This document shows, one piece after another, positions 1-11,854 of a stretch of 64,000 nucleotides of DNA. A program made the translations under genes and the position numbers. Source of the stretch: Pseudomonas bijieensis (lineage in GTDB: Bacteria; Pseudomonadota; Gammaproteobacteria; Pseudomonadales; Pseudomonadaceae). Position 1 is the first letter of the stretch. Every line of letters starts with the position of its first letter. The stretch covers positions 2,232,001-2,296,000 of the forward strand of contig NZ_CP048810.1 in the NCBI RefSeq assembly GCF_013347965.1. Direction: 5' to 3'. The notes beneath the pieces were generated by a model. That model saw only the letters and a program-made list of their open reading frames with translations. It was not told the DNA's origin and searched no databases.

Positions 1-2
1 TT

Positions 3-326
3 TGCAAACAAGAAGACCTCAGCGAACTTGTCAGCGCGATCAAAGCGGTATTGTCCGGCTATAACTATTTCCCCAGCCAGGCGCTGAATCCGGTGCGCCC
101 GGATGATCCACGCAGTATCGAGCTGGACCTTTTCAAAAGTGTCAATGATCGGGAACTGATGGTGCTGCAACTTTTTGCACAGGGACGTACCAACAAGGAA
201 ATAGCCAAGGGAATGTTTCTCAGCAATAAGACCGTCAGTACTTATAAGAAACGGCTGATGCAGAAACTCAAGGTCAAGTCCCTGGTCGAGTTGATTGAAA
301 TGGCGAAGCGCAACGCGCTGGTGTGA
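3..326 (+). CDS. LuxR-type response regulator, BvgA/EvgA-like (3' part, cut by window start)
   Basis: The reading frame is open from base 3, so the 5' part lies outside the window. What remains is the end of a receiver domain, a linker and a NarL/LuxR helix-turn-helix; the stretch NDRELMVLQLFAQGRTNKEI followed by STYKKRLMQKL is the typical recognition-helix region. It should bind DNA when phosphorylated. A hybrid kinase of the BvgS/EvgS type starts 9 bp downstream, which points to a cognate BvgAS/EvgAS-like pair. The TTG at 51 is in frame, but it would cut into the receiver domain and is not the real start. Confidence 0.9.
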   Translation, partial: CKQEDLSELVSAIKAVLSGYNYFPSQALNPVRPDDPRSIELDLFKSVNDRELMVLQLFAQGRTNKEIAKGMFLSNKTVSTYKKRLMQKLKVKSLVELIEMAKRNALV

Positions 327-335
327 GAAAAAAGG

Positions 336-3300
336 ATGCTCAGACGCCTATCGGAATGCCTCTTGCTGATCAGCGCAGCGTTATATACGGGAGTACTCGC
401 GGCGGCACCGGATACGCCCGAGCGATACACGCTGCTGGGTCGTTCCTCCATGACCCATACCGAGATCAAGCTCGATGATGTTCAGCGCGCCTGGCTACAG
501 GATCGACAGAACCTGGTCCTGGGAACTTCCGCCCCGGATTACCCGCCCTTCGACCTCTCCACCAGTGGACGCGACTACGAGGGCCTGACCGCCGATTATG
601 CCGATATCATCGCCAAGGCCACCGGCCTGCCCATCAGCGTCCTGCGCTTTGGTTCCCGCGAGGCGGCCATGGCCGCACTCATGGAGGGGCAAATCGATAT
701 GCTTGGCACCGCCAACGGTTTCGAAGCCCGCAACCCCGACATCGTGCTGTCGACGCCGTACGCCGTGGACCAACCCGTTCTCGTCACCCGAACGAATGAA
801 AGCCGATCCCTGACCGACGATCTCGAGGGGTTGCGGCTGAGCATGGTCTATCACTACCTGCCGCTACAGGAAATTGAAAAACTCTACCCCAAGGCACTCA
901 TCACCACCTACCCTTCCTACCAGAACGCCATCAACGCCGTCGCCTTCGGCCAGGCCGATGTATTTCTCGGCGATACCCTTTCCACCCATTACATGATCAA
1001 CAATGGATACTTGGGCAATATCCGCATGGCCAGCTTCGGCAAGCATGAATCCCACGGGTTCGGGTTCGCCGTACGACGCAGCGATACCCGCTTGCTGGAC
1101 GTCATCAACGCTACGTTGAACCAGGTCCCCATTGCCGAGCAGGCAGCCATCTCCAAGCGCTGGAGCGCAGGTAGCGACCTGTACCTCACGGACCACAGGA
1201 TACAACTGACCGAACGCGAGCAACGCTGGCTGGCGAAGCATCCGGTGGTCCGGGTGGCGGTGAACGAAACGTCCGCACCCTTCACCTTCTTCGATTCTGA
1301 CGGCGACTTTCGCGGCATCAGTGCCGATCTGCTGGAACTGATCCGGCTGCGCACCGGCCTGCGCCTGGACATCCAGCGCCGCCAGAACGACAGCGAAATG
1401 ATTGCTGCGGTCCTGAACGATCAAGCCGACATGATCGCTGCACTGTTGCCCAGCAATGAACGACAACTCCAACTGAAATTCAGTCGCCCCTACATCACCA
1501 GTTCATTCGTCCTGCTGACCCGCAAACAGTCCGATACGCCCACGACACTCGATCAGTTCGGCCACGCAAGCCTGGCAATCGCCAAAGGCAACCCGGTCAT
1601 TGAATGGTTACGCAACCAGTACCCGAGCATCCAAATCATCGAAACGGACGGCCCCTTGCGCGCCGTGGAAATGCTCGCCCATGGCCAGGTCGACGGCAGC
1701 GTGAACTCACAAGTGATGGCCAACTATTTCATCGCCTCCCACGTGTTGCGGGACAGGTTGCAAATCAGCAGCACGGTGGGCACCCAACAGGCCATGTTCG
1801 CGCTGGCCACGGCGAAAAACGCCACCGAGTTGAATGCCATTCTCGACAAGGCCCTGACCAGCATCGACCCCGACGAACTGGGCGTCATCAACAACCGTTG
1901 GCGCGGTTATGTCTCACCCTCGGAACACACCTGGCGCACCTACAACCGTCTGTTCTTCCAGATCGTCGCGGGCGTCGGCCTGTTGCTGCTGCTTTCCCTG
2001 GCGTGGAACGCCTACATGCAGCGCCAGATCAGGCAACGCCAGCGGGCGGAACTGGCCCTCAATGATCAACTCGAGTTCATGCATTCGCTGCTCAACGGCA
2101 CCCCTCATCCCATCTACGTAAGGGATCACAACGGCATCCTGCAAAGTTGCAACGACAGTTACCTGCAAGCGTTCGCCGCAAAACGCGAAGACGTCATTGG
2201 CAAGAGCCTGATGCCGGGCTCCATGAGCAACGCCTTCGAAGCGCAGGAGTACCAGGCGGACTACCAGCGCGTCATGGCCGAAGGCACCGCCCTGATCGTG
2301 GATCGTCCCCTGCACATCGGGGACAGGAAACTGACGATCTATCACTGGATCCTGCCCTACCGAAACTCCGCCGGCGAAGTGCAAGGCATCATCGGTGGCT
2401 GGATCGACATCAGTGAACGGCGCCAGCTGTTCGAGGAACTGCGCGCGTCCAAGCAACAGGCCGATGACGCCAACCGCGCCAAAAGCACGTTCCTGGCGAC
2501 CATGAGCCATGAAATCCGCACCCCCATGAACGCGGTGATCGGCATGCTCGAACTGGCCCTCAAACACGCCGACAAGGGCCACGTCGACCGCTCGACCATC
2601 GAAGTCGCGTACGAGTCGGCCTCCGGCATGCTCGAGCTGATAGGCGATATCCTGGACATCGCGCGTATCGAATCAGGCCATCTGAGCCTGGCCCCCGAAC
2701 GAGTCAACCTCAGGGCCCTGCTGCAATCGGTGATACGGGTATTCGAGGGCGTGGCCCGGCAGAAAAACCTGGCGTTGACGCTGCAATTCGACACTGCCGA
2801 GGGTAACCCTGACGTATTGATCGACCCGTTGCGATTCAAGCAGGTGCTGTCGAACCTGATCAGCAATGCCCTCAAATTCACCGAGCAGGGCCAGGTTCTG
2901 ATCAAGGTCCGGCTGTCTCCAACCGACCGGGACGACGTGCTGCAAATGCACCTGGAGGTCAACGACAGCGGCATCGGCATCAGCCCGGCGGACCTGCAAC
3001 GTTTGTTCGAGCCTTTTGCCCAGGTCGACAATAGCGGCCGGATGGCCCGTACGGGTGCGGGACTGGGGCTGGTGATCAGTCGCAACCTGTGCCGGATGAT
3101 GGGCGGCAGCCTGCACATGAACAGCCAGCCCGGCACCGGAACCCAGGTCCGGATCTGCCTGCACCTGAACATCCTGCCGCCGACAAACGCTTGCGCTGCG
3201 CTTGAGCCGGCCATCGAAACGGCCGAAGCCGCCTTGAATGTGCTGGTCGTGGACGATCATCCGGCCAACCGCCTGCTGATGTCGCAGCAACTGGAGTATC

Positions 3301-3956
3301 TGGGTCACCACTACCAGGTCGCCTACGATGGTGCGCATGGGCTCAAGGTTTGGCAGGATGGGCATTTCGATCTGGTCATCGCCGATTGCAACATGCCCAT
3401 CATGAGCGGCTACGATCTGGCCCGGTCGATTCGTCGCAACGAGTCCGAGCAGCAACGGCCGCCCTGCACCGTCCTGGGCTTCACGGCCAATGCCCAACCG
3501 GAGGAAAAACAACGCTGCCAGGACGCTGGAATGGACGATTGCCTGTTCAAGCCGATCAGCCTGAGCGCCTTGAGCCAATGGATCAAGGCGGTCAAACCCG
3601 CCGGCCACCCCGCGATTTTCAGCGTACAAAGCCTACAGGCATTGACTGGCGGCGACCCTTCGTCCAACCGGCGCCTGTTGGCCGAACTGCTCAGTAGCAG
3701 CCGCTCGGACCGCCAGGAGTTGCTGGGCGTCGCCCACGGCACAAACCGGCAAGCATTGACTGAAACGGCACACAAGATAAAAGGCGTCGCCCGCATCGTC
3801 CAGGCGACCTCGCTGATCCAGCGGTGCGAGGCTTTGGAACAGGCTTGTCAGCAGGCACAGGCGCCTGAGCGAATCAGCGCTTGCGCCGACGCCCTCGACC
3901 GCGCCATGAGCGAACTGGAGCGGGCCCTGGAAACGGAGATCGCCAAGGCAAAATAA
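336..3956 (+). CDS. Hybrid sensor histidine kinase, BvgS/EvgS type
   Basis: A 1206-residue inner-membrane phosphorelay kinase. In order: a signal-peptide-like N-terminus; two periplasmic SBP_bac_3 (venus flytrap) domains, about 55-275 and 300-525; one membrane helix about 539-560; a PAS domain about 580-700; HisKA with His725 in MSHEIRTPMN; HATPase_c with the DSGIGI and GAGLGL boxes; a receiver with Asp1017 in IADCNMP; and a C-terminal Hpt with His1146 in AHKIKG. This is the full BvgS/EvgS architecture with an intact relay. It follows the LuxR-type regulator by 9 bp and is probably co-transcribed with it. The ligand cannot be inferred. Confidence 0.95.
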   Translation: MLRRLSECLLLISAALYTGVLAAAPDTPERYTLLGRSSMTHTEIKLDDVQRAWLQDRQNLVLGTSAPDYPPFDLSTSGRDYEGLTADYADIIAKATGLPISVLRFGSREAAMAALMEGQIDMLGTANGFEARNPDIVLSTPYAVDQPVLVTRTNESRSLTDDLEGLRLSMVYHYLPLQEIEKLYPKALITTYPSYQNAINAVAFGQADVFLGDTLSTHYMINNGYLGNIRMASFGKHESHGFGFAVRRSDTRLLDVINATLNQVPIAEQAAISKRWSAGSDLYLTDHRIQLTEREQRWLAKHPVVRVAVNETSAPFTFFDSDGDFRGISADLLELIRLRTGLRLDIQRRQNDSEMIAAVLNDQADMIAALLPSNERQLQLKFSRPYITSSFVLLTRKQSDTPTTLDQFGHASLAIAKGNPVIEWLRNQYPSIQIIETDGPLRAVEMLAHGQVDGSVNSQVMANYFIASHVLRDRLQISSTVGTQQAMFALATAKNATELNAILDKALTSIDPDELGVINNRWRGYVSPSEHTWRTYNRLFFQIVAGVGLLLLLSLAWNAYMQRQIRQRQRAELALNDQLEFMHSLLNGTPHPIYVRDHNGILQSCNDSYLQAFAAKREDVIGKSLMPGSMSNAFEAQEYQADYQRVMAEGTALIVDRPLHIGDRKLTIYHWILPYRNSAGEVQGIIGGWIDISERRQLFEELRASKQQADDANRAKSTFLATMSHEIRTPMNAVIGMLELALKHADKGHVDRSTIEVAYESASGMLELIGDILDIARIESGHLSLAPERVNLRALLQSVIRVFEGVARQKNLALTLQFDTAEGNPDVLIDPLRFKQVLSNLISNALKFTEQGQVLIKVRLSPTDRDDVLQMHLEVNDSGIGISPADLQRLFEPFAQVDNSGRMARTGAGLGLVISRNLCRMMGGSLHMNSQPGTGTQVRICLHLNILPPTNACAALEPAIETAEAALNVLVVDDHPANRLLMSQQLEYLGHHYQVAYDGAHGLKVWQDGHFDLVIADCNMPIMSGYDLARSIRRNESEQQRPPCTVLGFTANAQPEEKQRCQDAGMDDCLFKPISLSALSQWIKAVKPAGHPAIFSVQSLQALTGGDPSSNRRLLAELLSSSRSDRQELLGVAHGTNRQALTETAHKIKGVARIVQATSLIQRCEALEQACQQAQAPERISACADALDRAMSELERALETEIAKAK

Positions 3957-3996
3957 TCCAGCGTTTACTATGCTGTTCGCTCAGCAGTGCGTACAT

Positions 3997-4053
3997 GGGG
4001 GGGTTCTCGATCGGTTTCCCTTGCACGCGCAAACACCCATCGAGAACGCCCCC
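3997..4053 (+). other. Strong hairpin in the leader of the HD-GYP gene
   Basis: Bases 3997-4011 and 4039-4053 pair at 14 of 15 positions (arms GGGGGGGTTCTCGAT and ATCGAGAACGCCCCC), and the loop contains a second short stem (TTGC/GCAA). It lies between the kinase stop and the ribosome binding site of the next gene. No T run follows, so it is not an ordinary intrinsic terminator. It may shape translation or mRNA stability. Confidence 0.6.
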
Positions 4054-4073
4054 CGACACTTGGAGTGACTGCA

Positions 4074-7022
4074 ATGCCCAGCGCACCGCGTCCGAAAAAA
4101 CGCCGGTTCCCCCTGCACGTCCACATCAGCGTGATGTTTACCCTGCTTTTGCTGCTGACCGGGGTGGTGCTGGGTATTTTCAATTACCGGCAAACCACGC
4201 AAATCATCCTCTCCAGCAGTGAAAAACTGTTCAACCGCATTGAACAGGATGTGCGCCTGGATTTGTACGACACCTACGAACCGATCCGCCATCTGCTGAG
4301 CCTGCTGGCCGACTACCCGGCGACGCGCACGCCGCAGATGGCGCAACGCCTGGCCCTGCTCGTGCCCTTCAGCCAGGCACTGCGGGATAACCCGAACCTG
4401 GCGTCGTTGTACCTGGGCGATCGTCACGGCAACTTCCTGATGGTCCGGCCATTGCGCACCGCTGCCCTCAAAGCCGCCCTGCAGGCACCGGCCGAGGCGG
4501 CCTACCAGGTCTGGACCGTGGAACGGACAACCGAGCAGGCGCCGATACTCGCCCAATCACTGTTTTACGATGAAACCCTGACGCTCATCGAACGCCGGGA
4601 CATTACCGGTGAAACCTACGATCCACGCAACCGCGGCTGGTTTCGCAGCGCCGTCGGCAGCACTGAGCAGATCACCACCGAGCCCTACGTTTTTTTCTCC
4701 ATCCATAACGTCGGCACCACCCTCGCCCGGCGCAGCGGCGAACAGGCTGTCATTGGCGCCGACCTGACCCTGGCGGCCTTGTCCCAAACCCTGGCCAAGC
4801 ACAAGGTGACCAGCGGCACCGAAATCGTCTTGCTCGACCCCAAGGGCAACGCAGTGGGTTATCCCGACAGCAGCCGGCTGCTCGTCGATGCCCAGTCGGC
4901 ACGCCTGATCAAGGCTCGCGACCTCAGCCCCGCGATCGCCGCTGCGCTCGATGACAACACCGATGCGACGCGCCTGGAGGCGGCCGGACGCCAGTGGATC
5001 GTTTCTCGCAGCCATATGCAGGAAGGCGGGCCCCACGGCCTGGAACTGGCATTGCTGGTCCCTGAGGATGAGCTGCTGGCCAATGCCTATCGCATGCGCT
5101 GGCAAGGCGCGCTCATCACCCTCGCCACCTTGCTGCTGTGCCTGCCGCTGGGCTGGCTGACGTCCAGAATCCTGGTCAAGCCCTTGCGCGAACTGGTGCA
5201 GGAGGCCGATGCCATTCGCAGCTTTGATTTCAACTATCCGGTGTCCCGTCGTTCCCCGGTGCTGGAGGTCGATCAATTGAGCGTATCGATGGCGCGCATG
5301 AAAGAGACCTTGGCAAGTTTCTTTGAAATCACCGCCAGCCTGCGCGCCGAAACCCGCTTCGCACCATTGCTGGAGCGGGTGTTATTTGAAACCGTGAAAA
5401 TCGGCCAGGCCCAGGCCGGTCTGATCTACCTGCGCGAGAACGACGACAATCGGGTCAAGCCACATGGGCTGGTGATCGACGGCGCACCTCGGGATCTCGA
5501 TGACTTCAAACTGCGCGGTCATGAGTTGCAAGCGGGCGACAGCCCTCAATGGCTCCAGCAACTGGCCGTCTCGGAAAATTTCGTGACATCCCTGGGCTTC
5601 GAGCAGGCGGGCGACTTGCAGGGCGTCCTGCGGGAACTGGACTCGCCGCGGGTCCACCTGATCGGTATCCGTCTGCGCAATCGGCACCAGGAAACCGTCG
5701 GCGTACTGGTATTGCTGATCACCGACAGTGGCACCGAAGCCGACCTGGAAAAACTGCAGCCCGACCGCATCGCCTTCCTGCAGGCCGTATCCGGTGCCGC
5801 CACCGTGAGCATCGAGAGCCAGCGCCTGCAAGCCAGGCAAAAGCAATTGCTGGACGCATTCATCCAATTGCTGGCCGGCGCGATCGATGCCAAGAGTCCC
5901 TATACCGGCGGCCATTGCCAGCGGGTGCCGGTGCTGACCCTGATGCTCGCCCAGGCCGCCGCCGCCAGCCAGGCACCGGCATTCGACACCTATCAGCCAA
6001 CGGAAGATGAATGGGAAGCCCTGCACATCGCCGCCTGGCTGCACGATTGCGGCAAGGTCACTACCCCCGAATACGTCGTCGACAAAGCCACCAAGCTGGA
6101 AACCCTGAACGACCGGATCCACGAGATACGCACCCGTTTCGAAGTGCTCAAGCGCGATGCCTGGGTCGATTACTGGCAGGCCGTGGCAAGCGGCGGCGAG
6201 GCCTCATCCCTGGCGCAACGGCGCGACGCGACATTGGCGGCCCTGGATGACGACTTTGCCTTCGTCGCCCATTGCAACCAAGGCAGCGAAGCCATGGCCG
6301 AGGCCGACCTGCAACGCTTGCAACAGATTGCCCAACGCCCCTGGACGCGGACCCTCGACGATCGCCTGGGAGTTTCCTGGGAAGAGAACCGTCGCCAGGC
6401 CCGCACGCCCAAGCCGACACTACCAGTCACTGAGCCGCTGTTGGCGGACAAGCCCGAGCACCTGTTCGAGCGCCACGCGAGCGAACTGATCCCGGCGGAC
6501 AATCCGTGGGGCTTCCAGCTCGATGTACCGGCCTGGAAATACAACCGCGGCGAACTCTACAACCTGAGCATCACCCGAGGCACGCTGACCCGCGAGGAGC
6601 GCTACGTCATCAACCATCACATGGTGCAGACGATCCTGATGCTCAGCCAGTTGCCCTTCCCCAGCCACCTGGAAAACGTGGCGGAGATAGCCGGCGGTCA
6701 TCACGAGAAGATGGATGGCAGCGGTTATCCCAAGCGCCTCAAACGCGATGAGATGAGCCTGCCGGCACGCATGATGGCCATTGCCGATATTTTCGAAGCG
6801 CTGACGGCGGCCGACCGCCCCTACAAGAAAGCGAAGAAACTGAGCGAAGCCCTGGGCATCATGGCCACCATGTGCCGTGACGCCCATATCGATCCCGAAC
6901 TGTTCGGGCTCTTCATCGATGAAAAGGTCTACCTGAGCTACGCCAATCAGTTCCTCGACCCGCACCAGATCGATGAAGTCGACCCCGATGCCCTGCTGGT
7001 CAAGGCCGGGCTGAAGGCATGA
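4074..7022 (+). CDS. Membrane HD-GYP domain protein (Cache-HAMP-GAF-HD-GYP), putative c-di-GMP phosphodiesterase
   Basis: 982 residues from the ATG at 4074, which has TGGAG about 10 bases upstream; the same frame is open upstream to a GTG at 3987, but that would translate through a strong hairpin. Order: membrane helix about 17-37; a periplasmic Cache-like sensor; helix about 345-365; HAMP; GAF about 430-590; then HD-GYP. The metal-site motifs are visible: HDCGK at 657-661 and HHEKMDGSGYP from 876. Between the HD part and the GYP part there is extra sequence of roughly 150 residues compared with usual HD-GYP domains. The family hydrolyses c-di-GMP; activity here is inferred. Confidence 0.92.
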   Translation: MPSAPRPKKRRFPLHVHISVMFTLLLLLTGVVLGIFNYRQTTQIILSSSEKLFNRIEQDVRLDLYDTYEPIRHLLSLLADYPATRTPQMAQRLALLVPFSQALRDNPNLASLYLGDRHGNFLMVRPLRTAALKAALQAPAEAAYQVWTVERTTEQAPILAQSLFYDETLTLIERRDITGETYDPRNRGWFRSAVGSTEQITTEPYVFFSIHNVGTTLARRSGEQAVIGADLTLAALSQTLAKHKVTSGTEIVLLDPKGNAVGYPDSSRLLVDAQSARLIKARDLSPAIAAALDDNTDATRLEAAGRQWIVSRSHMQEGGPHGLELALLVPEDELLANAYRMRWQGALITLATLLLCLPLGWLTSRILVKPLRELVQEADAIRSFDFNYPVSRRSPVLEVDQLSVSMARMKETLASFFEITASLRAETRFAPLLERVLFETVKIGQAQAGLIYLRENDDNRVKPHGLVIDGAPRDLDDFKLRGHELQAGDSPQWLQQLAVSENFVTSLGFEQAGDLQGVLRELDSPRVHLIGIRLRNRHQETVGVLVLLITDSGTEADLEKLQPDRIAFLQAVSGAATVSIESQRLQARQKQLLDAFIQLLAGAIDAKSPYTGGHCQRVPVLTLMLAQAAAASQAPAFDTYQPTEDEWEALHIAAWLHDCGKVTTPEYVVDKATKLETLNDRIHEIRTRFEVLKRDAWVDYWQAVASGGEASSLAQRRDATLAALDDDFAFVAHCNQGSEAMAEADLQRLQQIAQRPWTRTLDDRLGVSWEENRRQARTPKPTLPVTEPLLADKPEHLFERHASELIPADNPWGFQLDVPAWKYNRGELYNLSITRGTLTREERYVINHHMVQTILMLSQLPFPSHLENVAEIAGGHHEKMDGSGYPKRLKRDEMSLPARMMAIADIFEALTAADRPYKKAKKLSEALGIMATMCRDAHIDPELFGLFIDEKVYLSYANQFLDPHQIDEVDPDALLVKAGLKA

Positions 7023-7505
7023 TCAGCAATCCGTCAGGCGCAGGAATATCGCAGCCAACGCTTCAATGCCAGCCTGGTCATGTTCGGTAAAGCGCGCCAG
7101 TTTCGGGCTGTCCAGGTCCAGCACGCCAATCAGGCGCCCGTCCTTGACCAACGGCACCACCAGCTCGCTGTTCGACGCACTGTCGCAGGCGATGTGCCCG
7201 GCGAAGGCATGGACATCTTCGACGCGCTGAGTCTGCCGGGTCGCTGCCGCCGTGCCACACACGCCGCGGCCAAAGGGAATCCGCACGCAGGCGATCTGGC
7301 CCTGGAACGGCCCCAGGACCAGCTCTTCGTTGCGATTGAGGTAGAAACCGGCCCAGTTCAGGTCGTCCAGCTGACTGGACAGGAAAGCCGAGAACTGCGC
7401 CGCGTTGGCGATGAAGTCACGCTCATCGGCCAGCAAGGATTCCAGCTGTGCCGATAACAACGCGTAGCCGTCCAGGCCAACTCCGGTGCCCTTCAAATCG
7501 ATCAT
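7023..7505 (-). CDS. msrC: Free methionine-(R)-sulfoxide reductase (GAF domain)
   Basis: A 160-residue cytoplasmic GAF-fold protein that reduces free L-methionine-(R)-sulfoxide. Cys73, Cys83 and Cys107 have the spacing of the three catalytic/resolving cysteines of E. coli YebR (MsrC). The ATG at 7505 overlaps the TGA of the upstream ATPase gene (ATGA), so the two are translationally coupled; the longer open frame upstream of 7505 is only read-through into that gene. It fits with the peroxidase and MsrB genes a few kb away. Confidence 0.93.
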   Translation of the reverse strand: MIDLKGTGVGLDGYALLSAQLESLLADERDFIANAAQFSAFLSSQLDDLNWAGFYLNRNEELVLGPFQGQIACVRIPFGRGVCGTAAATRQTQRVEDVHAFAGHIACDSASNSELVVPLVKDGRLIGVLDLDSPKLARFTEHDQAGIEALAAIFLRLTDC

Positions 7506-8392
7506 GCCTTGTGCTCCAACAATTTCAGGCCTACCCAATAACGGGCAAACTGATAGGCGCAACGTCCGTTGCGGTTGCCGCGACCGGTTGCCCAACGCAC
7601 CGCCAGCACATCCAGCGCTTCGTCGCGCTGCCAGGCCAGCCCGGCCTTGGTCGCCAGTTCGCCGATCCAGTGCTCCACCACGTTGAGGAAATGCTCCTGG
7701 GTAAAGGGATAAAACGACAGCCACAAGCCAAAGCGGTCGGACAAGGCGATCTTGTCCTCCACCGCTTCGCTGGGGTGAAGTTCGCCGTCGACCCGTTTCC
7801 AGTTCTCGTTGTCGCTTTCCTTTTCCGGCACCAGGTGCCGACGGTTGGAGGTGGCATACAGCAGCACGTTGTCCGGTGCCTGCTCCAGGGATCCATCCAA
7901 CACGCTCTTGAGCACCCGGTAATCGCCCTCACCGGATTCGAACGACAGGTCATCACAGAACAATACGAAACGCTGTGGCAGTTTCGCAACCTGCTCGACC
8001 ACCCGGGGCAGATCGGCCAGGTGATCGCGTTCGATCTCGATCAACCGCAGGCCTTGCTGGGCATGTTCGGCCAACAGGGCACGCACCAGGGAAGACTTGC
8101 CGGTGCCACGCGAGCCCCAGAGCAAGGCATGGTTGGCGGGCATGCCATCGAGGAACTGCCGCGTGTTGCGGCCCAGTTGTTCGACCTGGCGGTCCACGCC
8201 GATCAGGTCCGACAGGCGCATGTCGAGGCTGACCTGCAGCGGCAGCAGATAGCCGCTACGTCCATCACGCTGCCAGCGGGCGGCCAGGGTCTGGGTCCAA
8301 TCGATGGCGGGCCGGGGCGCCGGCAGCAAAGGCTCGATCCGGGCCAGCACGGCATCGGCACGCTCAAGAAAAGCATTCAATCGCGAGTCCAC
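7502..8392 (-). CDS. DUF815-family ATP-binding protein (AAA+ type)
   Basis: 296 residues from a GTG at 8392, preceded by GAGGAAAAG. It carries a Walker A (GSRGTGKSS near the middle) and a Walker B-like FVLFCDDLSFE, followed by a sensor-like TSNRRHL. This is the DUF815 family, common in proteobacteria and of unknown client. Its stop overlaps the start of the msrC-like gene by four bases, and it lies back to back with the sagS-like gene, 148 bp away. I do not assign a function beyond ATPase. Confidence 0.9.
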   Translation of the reverse strand: MDSRLNAFLERADAVLARIEPLLPAPRPAIDWTQTLAARWQRDGRSGYLLPLQVSLDMRLSDLIGVDRQVEQLGRNTRQFLDGMPANHALLWGSRGTGKSSLVRALLAEHAQQGLRLIEIERDHLADLPRVVEQVAKLPQRFVLFCDDLSFESGEGDYRVLKSVLDGSLEQAPDNVLLYATSNRRHLVPEKESDNENWKRVDGELHPSEAVEDKIALSDRFGLWLSFYPFTQEHFLNVVEHWIGELATKAGLAWQRDEALDVLAVRWATGRGNRNGRCAYQFARYWVGLKLLEHKA

Positions 8393-8540
8393 GTCTTTTC
8401 CTCGGACAGGTTCACAGTAATGATGGCGCTCGGGCTACGAAACGCCGTAGCCAATGGCGGGTCTACTTCACACAATACACACCGGCTGCACCGGTATTCA
8501 GAGATGATCAGCTATGCTTGACCGGCGAAGGGAAACGTAA

Positions 8541-10860
<2,320 letters not shown>

Positions 10861-10877
<17 letters not shown>

Positions 10878-11322
10878 TCTGGCCCAACAGGTGATCCAGG
10901 CCGTCTCGCAACGTCCCCAGGCGGTCCAGGTCGATACCGCTGTCGCACAACAACCGGGCCTTGAGCGGGCCAACCTGTTCACGCAGGGCTCGCCCGGCAG
11001 TCGACAGGCTCAAGTGCACCTCCCGCTCGTCCAGGGCCGAACGCTGGCGCTGGACCAGATCCAGCTGTTCCAGGCGCTTGAGCAGCGGCGTCAGCGTGCC
11101 GGAATCCAACAGCAAACGCTCCCCCAGGGCCTTGACCGTTGGTTGTTGCGGGGCGGTGTCCTGCCATTCCCACAACACCAGCATCGCCAGGTATTGCGGA
11201 TAGGTCAGACCGAGTTGATCGAGCATGGGTTTGTAGCCACGGATCACCGCGCGCGAAGCGGCGTACAGCTTGAAGCACAACTGGCTGTCGAGCTTCAGCG
11301 AATCGACTGACAGGTCATTCAT
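10861..11322 (-). CDS. ospR: OspR/OhrR-type MarR-family peroxide-sensing repressor
   Basis: 153 residues, a winged-helix dimer that senses organic peroxides through cysteines. Cys16 in QLCFKLYAASR is the reactive cysteine and Cys126 near the C-terminus is the likely partner, the two-cysteine arrangement of OspR/OhrR. The start ATG overlaps the gpx stop (ATGA), so both come from one transcript. A CAATTTAATTG inverted repeat upstream of gpx is the probable autoregulatory operator. In P. aeruginosa OspR represses the neighbouring glutathione peroxidase; here the same pairing is seen. Confidence 0.9.
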
Positions 11323-11804
11323 TTGAGCAGCGCTTCGATCTCACCGGTCAAATCCTCGGGCTTGGTGGTCGGGGCAAAACGCTTGACCACCTGACCGTCC
11401 TTGCCGATCAGGAACTTGGTGAAATTCCACTTGATGCCTTTGGACCCCAGCACGCCGGGCGCCCGCTGTTTAAGCTGGACGAACAGAGGATGAGCGTTGG
11501 CACCGTTGACTTCTATTTTCTTGAACAGCGGAAAACTCACGCCGAAGTTCAGTTCGCAGAACTCGGTGATCGCCCCCTCGTTGCCTGGCTCCTGCTTGCC
11601 GAACTGATTGCAGGGAAAGCCCAACACCACCAGGCCCTGGTCCTTGTAGGTCTGCCACAACGCCTCGAGGCCCTTGTATTGCGGAGTGAATCCGCACTGG
11701 CTGGCGGTGTTGACGACAAGCACAGCCTTGCCGGCGAAATCGGCGAGGGTCTTTTGCTCACCCTTGATGGTGGTACAGGGGATGCTCAGCAGGTTGTCGC
11801 TCAT
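11319..11804 (-). CDS. gpx: Glutathione peroxidase (thioredoxin fold, cysteine type)
   Basis: 161 residues. Peroxidatic Cys37 lies in NTASQCGFTPQY, the FPCNQFGKQEPG signature follows (65-74), and a second cysteine at 83 may resolve the disulfide, as in thioredoxin-dependent Gpx enzymes. It reduces H2O2 and organic hydroperoxides in the cytoplasm. The start at 11804 has GGAG upstream; open frame further upstream has no family match. It is first gene of the gpx-ospR operon and is probably derepressed when OspR is oxidised. Confidence 0.94.
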   Translation of the reverse strand: MSDNLLSIPCTTIKGEQKTLADFAGKAVLVVNTASQCGFTPQYKGLEALWQTYKDQGLVVLGFPCNQFGKQEPGNEGAITEFCELNFGVSFPLFKKIEVNGANAHPLFVQLKQRAPGVLGSKGIKWNFTKFLIGKDGQVVKRFAPTTKPEDLTGEIEALLK

Positions 11805-11854
11805 GGCAAGGCTCCGAAAATGTATGGGATAGGCGGCGAAGATAGCGAACGATT

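Noticed and set aside
7448..8521. A 357-codon plus-strand frame opposite the DUF815 ATPase
   Set aside because: The minus-strand gene has Walker motifs and a ribosome site; this frame has neither.
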